In this document: positions 24,321 to 35,422 of the stretch, one piece after another
Layout of the letters: every line of letters begins with the position of its first letter
Numbering within the stretch: position 1 is the stretch's first letter
Source: Antedon mediterranea
Taxonomy: Eukaryota; Echinodermata; Crinoidea; Comatulida; Antedonidae
NCBI RefSeq assembly: GCF_964355755.1
Contig: NC_092679.1
Coordinates: 2,478,001 to 2,542,000 of the forward strand
Direction of reading: 5' to 3'
DNA: 64,000 nt
Notes under the pieces: generated by a model
The model's input: only the letters and a program-made list of their open reading frames with translations
The model's database searches: none
What the model was told of the DNA's origin: nothing
Position numbers and translations under genes: made by a program

Positions 24321-24566
24321 ATTAGTGGTAGTAATTGCCATTCAAATTGACAAGCAAACCAAACGATCATTTATAAATGTTCTCAAGAAATAATGATTGA
24401 AAAAAAACACAAACCTTATTTTTCAAAGGGTAAGCAAGAATCGCTTACGTGTAGAAAGAAAAGTTGAAACAGTCTCAAGTCCAGAAGAAGTAAATCAACG
24501 GTCACCCTCAGTAGTGGTGACATGCAACGGCAAGGGGTACAGCAAAGGGCATTGGAGAAGGGTTGT

Positions 24567-24704
24567 TAACTTCTGTCTACACTATCAAACTGTATGTAAC
24601 AAAAAAATGTGGCCATATATGGACATGATGATGTCATACCACTACCATATTTGACCATATAACACTTTTTTGTAAAACTAATTTGATAATGTAGAAAGAC
24701 CTTT
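24567..24704. mobile_element. Foldback MITE family A, copy 3 (diverged)
   Basis: TTCTGTCTACACTATCAAAC at the left; AACACTTTTTTGTAAAACTA and TTTGATAATGTAGAAAGAC at the right. The terminal repeats carry several mismatches, so this is an older copy. Confidence 0.8.
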
Positions 24705-25977
24705 ATAAAGCGCATGCATAACATTCATTACATCATCTTATGCTCTGCAATCATCTTATGCTCATTTCTGATGCTATGCTTTATTGTGTTAATAAATAAT
24801 AAATGCACTAGAAAGGAACAGAGTAATTTTTTTAGGACGAACAGTGCCACCATTGATATTGTTCTTCATAATATATTTTTCATAAACAATTTCTCATATT
24901 CACATTTTTACATAATCTATAGTATGTATAACGTTTTTATATTAAATTTAAAAATTGTGCAAGGTTATCGACACATTTTAGTTCCAAAAAATAAACGGAA
25001 TTAAATTTGTGTAATTAATTTTGAACTTTATCTAATGTCAGAGAAATATAAACAACCTTTCCAATTATAGTTAATGTGAACATTGTATATGTGTACAGAA
25101 TTTTAATTTTCTATGACACAAGCAACATAAATGCTAATGTATTTGATTTATGTTGATATACTATGAATTCAAAAGCCGAGAAGACATCTGCGGGGAATAA
25201 CGATCAAGTCGTGGTCCAAGGACGCACTGACGAAAGAAGGAAGGAGATGAGGAGACTAGGACAATCAAGATATTAAACTGAACCGTCATCACTCTCGGGA
25301 ATATAAAGCGAGTATCTTAGATCGCGAACATTTGACGCACAATTGGGGATTACAACGGAACATAACGAAGCTATAAGAAGCAAACGATTATGACATGGCG
25401 GCCTGTTACTAGGTTGCAGAGTGGAAGGACTACATGGAACTTTGTCAAACATGATTAAAACATCATAGGCTAGAGATTCAGCCGAACGCTACATACACGT
25501 CTTTTTTTACATGAATGATTTCTCCTGACACCGGTTTACGATAGCCGATATGAAAAGGGTTTTCCCAAGTGGGGCGATGTATTAGAGTCTGTATGGCGGG
25601 ATTAAATAAATGGGGGATCCAATGTAGAGACGGGAGACTCGGAGGGGGGGATGTAGGGAATGTCGAGGGACTAGGTCGCCATTCAAAATTATCTAGTGTC
25701 AATATTAATCGAGGGTTTTAAAGTAATCACTAAATGCGGAGAGACACATCTAGGGGACGGATTCATTCAGGCCCCGCGGTACGCTGGTATACCAAAATCT
25801 GGATAAAATCGAAACTTAAAACTTGTAATCATGATTGAAGGGTATACGAAGAAAACATGCAAAAGTTTCTTACAACTTTCTTGTAAGGAAATGTTTTGTA
25901 CAGTAGATGTCCAAATCATTCATGCTAAACCATTAAGTGGGTAGTAAAGGGGGGTAAGGTTTTGTGAATTGCGCATT

Positions 25978-25993
25978 GGGGGGGGGGGGGGGG
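25978..25993. repeat. Poly-G/poly-C homopolymer, 16 bases
   Basis: An uninterrupted run of 16 G on the plus strand (C on the Meis strand) lies about 10 bases past the candidate alternative donor. Such runs can form G-quadruplex structures on one strand and are prone to sequencing length errors. Confidence 0.9.
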
Positions 25994-26004
25994 CACAGAC
26001 ATAC

Positions 26005-26082
26005 CAGGGGAGGGTCCTGGTGACAGACAGGATGATGATTTACGTCTTCTGGACTTGAAAACAGTTACAACAGGCGATTTAC
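26005..26082 (-). CDS. meis: Candidate alternative extension of the homeodomain exon (+78 nt, +26 residues)
   Basis: Beyond the GTAAAT donor the minus strand remains open and reads GKSPVVTVFKSRRRKSS..., then a serine/proline stretch, up to CCCCTG|GTATGT, a near-consensus donor. The added segment is exactly 78 nt, so phase 1 into the next exon is kept. It carries a basic KSRRRK cluster that could act as a nuclear localisation or DNA-contact extension. Past the second donor the frame runs into proline codons from a 16-base G tract and soon loses any coding look. No transcript evidence is available here. The reading frame, phase and donor quality are seen; use in vivo is inferred. Confidence 0.45.
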
Positions 26083-26141
26083 CTGCTCTGTTTGATTGGT
26101 CAATCATTGGTTGAACAATCCGACGTCGTGCGTTGATAAAC
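26083..26141 (-). CDS. meis: Meis exon: homeodomain recognition helix (short form, 59 nt)
   Basis: The acceptor TTTCCGTAG opens with the G that completes the split tryptophan. The exon reads FINARRRIVQPMIDQSNRA and ends one base into the next codon at the donor GTAAAT. It contains the recognition helix with Ile at homeodomain position 50 and Asn at 51, typical of TALE proteins, and the conserved post-homeodomain QPMIDQSN. The frame stays open beyond this donor, and a second strong donor lies 78 nt further on (position 26,004). The exon may therefore also exist as a 137-nt form ending at 26,005. Confidence 0.96.
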
Positions 26142-26964
26142 CTACGGAAACAAAAATTGAAAATTTAAATTATACTTTAGGCTCGAAAAAAACCCCCAAA
26201 TTTTATTACAATTGTTTTATATTACAAAAAGCAGGTCGTTAACACTTTGACCCCTCTACAAATAGTATACTCCAATTTTTATCAGTAAGTTAAGAGGTAA
26301 TTTCCTCCACCGCCATCATTAATTTCAGTAATTTGTGTACGTGAACAGACTTCTGTTTCTATCATTTGTGATAATTTAATAGGAAATAACAGAAATAAAA
26401 TGCGTTAAAAACGTAATTACTTGGGCTGATATTGTTTAGTACAATCCAATAGATTTTGACAAGAACATATTTTTATTACAGATTAAAACTTGTAAGGTTG
26501 GTTTTAAATTTAAAAAAAAACTACAGTATTTCATGATTTTCGGAAATAAATTGTCTATTTAGAAGCTTTCACTGTTTAATTCAAAATGAAAACTGGTTTT
26601 TTATTTTCGTTTTTAACAACAAAAACACACAGGAATATTTTATAATACAAAAGCTAATACTATTATCATCAACAATTTATTATTATTATTATTATAGATA
26701 AATAACTACAATTTATGTAATACAATATTAAAATTAAACTAAATTAATAAAAAAAATAGCATGATATTATTATTGGTTGTATATTTTTTCAATGTTCACA
26801 AATGCAAAATTATGTTAAATATCGTAAAAATAATAATCACTTTTTTAAAACCTTGGCATATAAAACAGGCATGAGAAGAAATAAAGAATGTTTATTGGAT
26901 ATTATTATGACCATTAGTAACCTTTGTCCTCTGCTAATCCAATCAAATTGGCATCTGCAAAGTC

Positions 26965-27112
26965 TGAGCATGAGCAGACGATTACAATTAATTCTTTTTA
27001 GTCTGCTATGACTGAGCATGAGCAGATGGTTTTCTATTTCCAACTAATCAAATCACTTTATTTGAGCATGTGCAGCAGATTTAATATTTAGTCTGCTATT
27101 ACTGAGCATGTG
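26965..27112. repeat. Four spaced copies of CTGAGCATG(A/T)GCAG
   Basis: (T/A)CTGAGCATGAGCAGA, ACTGAGCATGAGCAGATGG, TTGAGCATGTGCAGCAG and ACTGAGCATGTGCAGAAAG occur within 150 bp, two of them with a preceding TTTAGTCTGCTAT. This is either a diverged tandem duplication or a cluster of binding sites. Confidence 0.75.
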
Positions 27113-29700
27113 CAGAAAGTTTTTTATATAATTTTCAGCTGCATGGCCAATGGCTAGTGGTCTTTGAATTGAAATCTATTTGTATTAATTAGATCAAGAA
27201 AGGCAATTTACATCCAAGGCCTTTGGCTATCCAGTTGGCTGGCTGTAAATTGATACTTTGCTTTGTTGCCAATCTCTAGGGCTTTAATCCTTAAAATTTT
27301 ACTGTGTGAAGGAATCCATTAAAATATGCAAACTATTCCATAATAATGCTTCTTCCATTATGACGACGCCATGTTCTTTGATTATTTTCCTACCACCAGT
27401 GATATCTAATAACAGAATTTAAGTCTAGTTACTTAAATCGTTGATGATGATATTTTTAGACAGTAATGATAACAAAAACGTTAACTACACATCTGCAGCG
27501 ATGTAGGATCAAGTGAGTGGTGTAGATCACCAGGGGCATTTCACTATAACAAACAGTAATTTAGCCCTGATGGTGCAAATTATCCGCACATGTTACTGTG
27601 TGGTGTAGCTTTATAGCCGTCTTTTTAGTGTGATACTGCTAACGTACTTTTGTAATGAGATCCGTGTTAGATCTGGTGGGTGGTTAGACCCCTGTTTTGA
27701 AGTAGTATACTGGCAGGCATTTATCCACTATGATTAATGATTTGGCATGCGTCTTAGGCGCCACACATCCCAAAGTATGCTAATGACTTCGGCAGCCCCC
27801 TGAGTTTCACCAGCTGTGGAATCTGCTATTAACCCTGTTCTCGTTCATTTCGGAGTTCTTCTTCTTTTTATATACGTTGGAATATTAAGTCCCTCCCATT
27901 CAATTACGCAATAGAGGGCATTAAACAAAAGCATGGACTCTTCCAAAAAATGTAATCTAATAAAAAAATAATTTAAATATTGTTTATATGTTGATTTTAT
28001 ATTATTCTATTTATTCAATCAAAGAAATCATTTTACAGATATAAAATCTACATTATATACAGTAGTAATCAAACATTAAAAAACACATAACATCTAGAAA
28101 AAACATTAAAAGCATACAAAAGACAACTTGGAAAGTTTTGTATAATTAAACTGATATAAAATACATATATTTAATTCAAACCAACTAAAATTTATTTTGG
28201 GGCCTATATGTATATATAATTATATCTATGGATAAATTAAAAACGAAACAGTCCCATGCTAATTTTTATAGAATTATGTTATAAGTTATAAAATTGTGCG
28301 TTTAACTTATAAATATTTTCAAAATTAGCAAAAACCTCACAAACATAGGGGGGTCCTACTATTTGTAACCTAATTGAAACAAAGTGACTGATATAGGGCT
28401 TCAATCGAATTAAGCAATTTAGGGACGGAAATGCGTTAAGTAGGGTAATCCACGATAGCTTTGAAATCACTCAGAGGTCAGACGAGTCATCAATGTAAAA
28501 GATGAAACATCAGTTGAAAACTTTGCAAACGCTCTTCTTAATAGAACCATCACTGTCAACCTACTAATTAAGTATCAATTGATATTTAATTAATGAAGTT
28601 ATAACAGGTAAATGTCAAAAAAAAAAATACAATTTTTATATTTTTCAGTTTGTTTGATTTGAATTTATTAGGAAAATCATCATACAAAATACATACAAAA
28701 TTAACATAAATTACTGACATTACAAATAATACATTTATAACAGATTTTCCAGGATAGCCCAAAAAGTTTATTAGCTTATTTCCATTGGGATCCTTTAACA
28801 ATCTAAAATAAAAAATATAAACATTACAAAGTATTGCATTAAACACATAAATATAACAAAAACAATAATACTGTATAATAAAACAAGTTAAATTAAAAGA
28901 CTATGACTGACTTATATAGTTATTTTGTTGAACAGAAATGTGATGTTGAAGCGTCTACGGTAGTTAAAAATATAGTGATTTTTTTCGATTTTAAAATAAA
29001 TTAATACTGAACCAAACTGTTGAACTGGTTTATGGGGATAATAAATAAAAAGATGAGCCTTAAATAAAAAATCAGTTAACAACGTTTGAAATTAATATTA
29101 TTAAAAAGTTAAAAATTTAAATTGATGATGATGATGCAAATTGAAGATATTATTCTCATTCTTTGGGGGAAGAAGACATGTTTTAAGTCAATTCTCAATT
29201 TTTATGGTAATATAAAAATACTGCAATCTTTCGAGATCTTTCTCCTTTTGGAATATTAATTACACTGCATTTGAAGAACTTTTTCAATGTCTGTTATAAA
29301 TTTTGTCCAAACCTATCTACAATTTCCTGCGGATTTAGATTTTAATGATGCCTATAAAATTAAAGATCTTTATTTGTGGTTCAGTGTTCTGTGTTCATCA
29401 GCACCCCTTTAGTAATAATATGTATGCTTCCTTTAATTTGGTTTCCTTTTCAATAACATTTTAATCATTTCACTTTTCGTTAAAACATCATAAAGAAGTT
29501 AAACCCACAAATTCATTCATATTTATATGTGCATCAATAAGTTAAAGTAGAACTTTCTTGGGACAACATAAAGGGGACACTTTCCTGTTAAACAAATGAG
29601 GGAAACTAGTATAATATTAGGTCAAACTCTATTCAAGGGACATTAGGTGGGCCGCAACAGGCTTTCTTCTACTGTATTATGGAATAAGTCGAGGAATCCA

Positions 29701-29820
29701 AAGCTCTGCCTACACTATCAAACTATAAATGTACCCAAATATTCCCAAATATGGTAGTGATATGACATCACCATGTCCATATTTGGGCACATCATATTTG
29801 ATAGTGTAAACAGAGCTTAA
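29701..29820. mobile_element. Foldback MITE family A, copy 4 (internally shortened)
   Basis: AAGCTCTGCCTACACTATC is mirrored by GATAGTGTAAACAGAGCTTA. The GACAAAAAAGTGTGATG block is missing from both arms. Confidence 0.85.
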
Positions 29821-31566
29821 GTCGATATGGCACATTGACATTGTATGAATTCCCTTCATTCATAGGCCTATGCATGTCTGTTTTTTTTTACTATATAAAC
29901 TTCAATTTTCAGTGTATATTCTTATCATTCATTCATTCATTCATCTTTTATTTCGGAAAAAACAAAATTTTCCATAGCTCAGTAACCATTATTATGAGAA
30001 ACTGCACAGGTTATCCTCTCTAAAGATGGTTTACACAAAAAAATATTGATTTCAACTGAAATTTATAACCAACTGTTTAATAAATATAAAAATATATGAA
30101 TTGAATAAATAATTAATCTTTTATGTTTACATCATAATATTCATTCATGATGTCATCAATTTAGATATAATTTACTACTATAAATACAATTTAATTTCTA
30201 TACTATTTATTAATAAAAATATTAATTAAAATTAACTAAATACGAATGAATGACTTCCCAGAGAAAATAACATTAAATGTACTTCATGTCAGTAAGAACT
30301 GTACACAGTAGGGAAGGGGGCTAGGCCCCTGTTAGTTGTACCTCAGGGAGTTTCAACATAATTATCATCCTTTCCTATACATTATCTCTGGCTAAAGCTA
30401 ATAGACTCCGCCAGCCTTGGCCTATTTCAAACTACAGGATGGAAGTGAATAAAAACCAAATAAAAACCAATTCCAATAAAAAAATTAAGCGTTTACAAAA
30501 TATATTTAATCATATTATAATAGATCATGTTTTTAAAAAGTTAATGCAATTATTGTTTTAACACTGATAAAGTAGAGTAAAATAGATATACATTAAAAGT
30601 TTATTTAAACATAACAAGGCCATATAGCAAGAGGTTAAAAACAGACAGGCAAAGAGATGCTTGTGAAAACTGAAAATTTCAGATGAGGCGGGCTACAGCC
30701 CTGCATAAAAGTTTGATTAAGTTCTAAGTAGAGTTGTATGTTTTGACAAAACTTTAACTTGTAAGTTCAAAGTCAAACAAGAGTAGGCAGGTGCTAATGG
30801 GAATGTCAACAGGTGTCACACCTAGCTGGAGTCCCTGAGAACTTGCTCAAGGAAAGGTTCCAAGTTGTGCTACAGTTGTACAAACATAATCAGGTAAAAA
30901 AGAATTACAAAGCCAAGCACGAGTATAAATACATTTCACATAATCACAAACAAACAAAAGATATCAACTCTAAAAAAATAACAGTATAAATGAACACCAT
31001 GTGGAAGTTTTTGAGTTAAATGTAGCAAAAGGCCATATTATTATAATTTAAAATGATAAAAACTGTTTATTATTAAGCCATTTGGATTTATTACAATTTT
31101 TAAAAATGTAATCAGTGAATCAAAATTACAAAGCAGAAAATCTATATATACTTATAATTATATATCGCAACATTATTTCCGATTATAAACACTACGAATT
31201 GATTTTTAAAATTCCTATACATTGTTGCTGAAAGTTTTAGTTCATTCTATTTTGACATCGATAGCCTCCCATAGGAAATTTCACAAAACCAATGTCTCTA
31301 AATAAACAGCGCCCTCATATTTGTGCATGATTAAGTATCAACCATGATCTAATATGCATAGTTTAATACTAAGTTACCATAGTAACAAAAGCAGTTGCTC
31401 AGGAAGTCCCTAAGGTAATAAGATTGAAGCATAATAATAAGGGCATTTAATGCAAACATTTACTACACCTGAAAAAAAGACAAGCCTCAACAAAACACTT
31501 CCTGTTCATGACAATTATGCTAATTATTATGCTAATTATATTCATATTTCTAACAATCTGTCGTAT

Positions 31567-31590
<24 letters not shown>
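31567..31590. repeat. (TA)n microsatellite
   Basis: Uninterrupted TA dinucleotide run of about 12 copies. Confidence 0.9.
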
Positions 31591-31598
<8 letters not shown>

Positions 31599-33802
31599 CA
31601 TTAACAAGTTGTTTCCTTTTTTTGATCTATAAAACTGAATTAACAACAAAAACAACTTTAATTTGTTTGCTAGCAACCAAATGCTACCTCTCTAATTTCT
31701 TTATTCAATATAATCCGTCTACAACTCTGAGTTCATTATCTCGGACATGGCATTGTCTTTCATTTTCAAACCCATTCACAATCGTACATTACATTCGTAA
31801 TTACACAAAACATTGACCGGCAGACAAATAAAAATCCTTTTTGTCCGGTCAATCCTAACTCTAGGCTACATTATTTTAATTCCACTGCCGATAAAACTAA
31901 AAATGTCATTATTCTTAGAATGAAACATCCATTATTTTGTCCAATGACCATCAGATTTATCAATCAAAACATTTAATGTATCCTTGAGCGAACTCGTTTA
32001 AAATTCCCTGAACTACTTTCTTTTTTTAGTGTCATCCCTCAATAGATTTTCTTCAAAACCTTATTTACCATGTAAAGTTGCGACAGGATATTGCCAGCTA
32101 TACAGCGTGAAAGAGATAGGCGACAGCAGGAAGAGCTCCTGCAACTACCCACTGATCATTTCATGGGGCTATCATGAATAGAGACATCAATTTTAAATCT
32201 GAGTCACTCAGATTGTCAAACACAAAATAATACGACTGCCTTGGTATAATTTAACATATCTGATTGGAGAAGAATGGAGCTGAGCCAACTTCCTTACGAT
32301 TGGTTCGTCTTGGCTGAAGACCAGAGGTCACAGAAGCAAATTTAACACTCGTTTGTACACAGTATTATAAACGCTTTTAATTATTCGACTTTATCTACAC
32401 TATAATAATATTTATAGCTCCATGTAGAAGTAGTACTAAGTAAATAAATAAATAAATAAATAAATTATAATACTATAGTTGTACTAAACAACACTATCCA
32501 AATTTCAAATTTTTTCCTAAAGTAAAACTACCTCATTAACAAAATTCCAACATTTTTACCCAAACCACACAAATTTAATTGCCAAGTTGTCATACCTGGT
32601 AGTACTGTATTTCCTTTTTAGTTTAGGCTAATTTTCGACACACTAGGGAGTCTGGAAAGTGGTAATCACAGACCTAATGCACATTCTTTATTTTGTTTTT
32701 CGTTTCGTTTTTAAGATGGTACAATCATAGAGACAATAGACTTGTTTGTAAAAAGCTTGAAGTTCGAGAGCTACACTACTTGTTGTGTTATCTGTGTCCT
32801 CAAAAATAATTTATACAATTATTAATATTATACATGATAAATACAATTTGTTTTTAAATATAAGGAAACTTGGAAATAATATTATTGTAGTTTTATTCTG
32901 TTCTATTTAAAATGAATTTTGTTTATATATTTCTTAATTATAAATTGCAGCATTGATTAAATTTATTTTTCTAGACAATTTTTTGTTGACCAGGTTATTA
33001 GAGGACCTTTCTGTGGTCACTTGATAGTTGGCCAAAATTCCATAAGCCAATCAATCACATGCTGGCCTCATCTAAACAGACCAGTTGACATTCACAATAA
33101 TTTGCATAGCCATAATTGTATGAAAATTTAAGTTCATATGATCTGAGCATGCTCAGACCTTCCTCTAGACCACCTTGAAGCAATTGTTAAAACCATATTT
33201 CCCAGAAGCCTCTGTTCACATTAACTTACTAAATTGAATTGGTTGCAAATAGAATCACTAAACAGTAGAATCTCTATTAAGAGGGACACTTTTAGAAAGT
33301 GACCTCACAATAGGGATGGGCATTAGAAAGTGACCTCTTAGAAGGGGCTAGTTGGCCTTAGTGTTCAAACATTTCCTCTCATTTGTTTCAATAAAAAGTG
33401 TCTCTGCAAATTACAGAAAATGTTTCAATTCAGTTTATGCAAACATTTATTTTTTACAATTCTCCAAAAATGTTATGAATGGCAGACTGTTGCAGAGTTA
33501 AAATTCTGACAAAGGTGGAAGGTGAAGGGAAGTGATACCTGATCATGTACCCCTCACAAAGGATTTGGTGACACCAATCTGTACACTCTGCTCACCTTTC
33601 GGAGACCCTCAATGAGCTGTAGATTATCCAGATTACTTCCATTGAGTCTGTTTACATAAATGAGTGAACCAGCTTTGACCTTTGTGGAAGAATGATGAAG
33701 ACTGGACAAGGAGCAGATACAAGGGTAATCCATCACTGTCTTACCAAAACAATGTGACCCATATTGCAGTTATGCACAGCAGATGGAGACACATTTTAAT
33801 TC

Positions 33803-34020
33803 AGTGCTGGATCTACTATCTTGAAGAAGAATGGAAATTGCACCACTTTTAATCATAGTAATCATGTCCACCAATTTTTTAATCTTTTATTTTGTTTATT
33901 TAGAGTTTTAATCCAATTCTGGATCTACTATCTTGCAGAAAGAATGGAAAGAGTTGCCTATAACATTGCACCACATTTAATCATAGATTATGTCCACCAC
34001 ACAAAGTACAATTTTCGGTC
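33803..34020. repeat. Tandem duplication, period about 114 bp
   Basis: CTGGATCTACTATCTTG...AAGAATGGAAA...TTGCACCAC...TTTAATCATAG...ATGTCCACCA occurs in the same order at about 33,807 and 33,920. Confidence 0.8.
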
Positions 34021-34067
34021 TTTTCTTTTGTATTAATTAGAAACTACTAATACACAAGTGTTTAATG

Positions 34068-34425
34068 TTAAAGATGTATTGTTCCCCAAAAACTTGAAAA
34101 ATAAAGATTAATTAAATCAGACTTTGAATGTGTTATTTTTTAGTTTTAATAAAGTTAATCACTTCCGTAGAAAAAAAAACCCAGAAAAAATAATGTTTTC
34201 ACTTATAAAATGACAAAATAAACGGTTAAATTCAACCAAAAACCCATTGGCTGCCAGCCAATTTGCCCATTTTTTGCTTTAAAGTACTTTTTTTTTTTCA
34301 GGTAAATACATTTTTTTCGATCCAATTTTTGGTAAAAGTGGATAACTATTATGTTACATTAAAATGGCATATTCAACAAAAAAATTGTTAAGAATTATAT
34401 TTTCAGGGGGACAATACATCTTTAA
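34068..34425. mobile_element. MITE family B, copy 1 (358 bp)
   Basis: Left end TTAAAGATGTATTGTTCCCC, right end GGGGGACAATACATCTTTAA. The TTAA at both ends could be a piggyBac-like target duplication or part of the inverted repeat. No transposase frame is present. Internal landmarks (CACTTATAAAATGACA, ATTCAACCAAAAA, GGTAAATACATTTT) match copy 2 in reverse orientation. Confidence 0.88.
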
Positions 34426-35413
34426 TGTATAAATTTTCCATTTCTTGTCATTTTTGTGTACGTTTTATATTAAAATCAAACATTTTTTTTATGAAGATGA
34501 ATATAGTTCCTTGTATTAGGTATTTTGTATCTTCTACACCTGGGTTATCATACTTAACCGCATGTAGGGTTGTGGTCTTAATCATTAAAGGGTAAACAGT
34601 GTTTACAAAGGTGCAAATCAATCAGAACGGATTTTTAAAAGGGGAGGTGAATGCCCCAAGGAAAACCTCTCACACAACAATGAAAATAATGACAGACAAC
34701 TTTTTATAGTTTTATACATCTGAATCTGAAATCTTGGAAATCAAAGATATTAAAAAACGTTCATTGTTTTCTTCCTATTGTTCAACAATCAAAATATTCA
34801 CCCATCTTTGTTTGCAAATTACATGTGAACGAATGGGGCATGTGATTAGAGAAAATGAATGATGTACTCAGGATCACTAGCCTTGAACTTGCTGCAGACT
34901 TGATATGCAGATGATGCACAAATTCTCTTCAATCATTTCACTATTATCACAATTGCTTTATCAATATTTCTCATCTTCTCAACTTGATAAATTATTCATT
35001 TTCAATTGTTTTTTCATTTGTGAAGATCCTAAATCGAAACTGATCTACAACTGAATACCATAGTGAATGCTGATGGATGTTGAATGCGCTTTAATTTAAA
35101 CACGTTTTAACCAAAATATTACAAAGAATGCTAAAAAACGCTTCAGCCGGAACCCTTTCCTTGGGATTTTACTTTCAATGTACAGTATACCTAAATGGGT
35201 ATTGCTCAGACGCTATCTATTATAATGGTTAATAAATGAATCAAAAATCAAAATATCGAATTAAACCATCCCACTTACTCCTACACAAAATATTAATTAA
35301 ACCTTGTTAATCCTAGTACAAAAATAGAGAGTCTAATGACAGCTAACCAGATAGGAGCAAAGCCAATTTGGTCAGAGCACAGAGCACTTTGCATTCCTCA
35401 AACTAGGAGTCGT

Positions 35414-35422
35414 TGATTGACA
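35414..35422. promoter_or_regulatory. Pbx/Meis-type composite site
   Basis: TGATTGACA followed by T matches nine of ten positions of the known Pbx-Meis composite site TGATTGACAG. It lies in a higher-complexity patch of the Meis intron. A single such match can occur by chance. Confidence 0.3.

Larger units (their letters stand above)
23867..26082 (-). other. Meis intron (about 2.2 kb) between the recognition-helix exon and the 105-bp exon
   Basis: It contains two family A MITE copies (24,050-24,186 and 24,567-24,704), a tRNA-like B-box near 24,290, and a 650-bp higher-complexity, CpG-containing patch at about 25,150-25,850. The candidate +78 nt exon extension occupies its first bases. Confidence 0.85.

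Noticed and set aside
24714-25004. A 96-codon plus-strand frame (MHNIHYIILCSAIILCS...)
   Set aside because: It is an AT-driven composition (Ile, Phe, Asn, Tyr) inside a Meis intron, with no similarity recognised and no splice or promoter context.
25925-26107. Treating the full minus-strand frame MIDQSNRAGKSPV... to its stop at 25,925 as a separate gene or terminal exon
   Set aside because: Its start is the middle of the Meis homeodomain and its end is reached through a poly-G tract. Only the first 78 nt past the donor look worth keeping, as a possible alternative exon extension.
28586-28846. An 86-codon hydrophobic minus-strand frame as a membrane protein
   Set aside because: AT-rich DNA readily gives Phe/Ile/Asn/Leu-rich frames, and there is no conserved motif. 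Only the acceptor and AATAAA were kept, as a weak finding.
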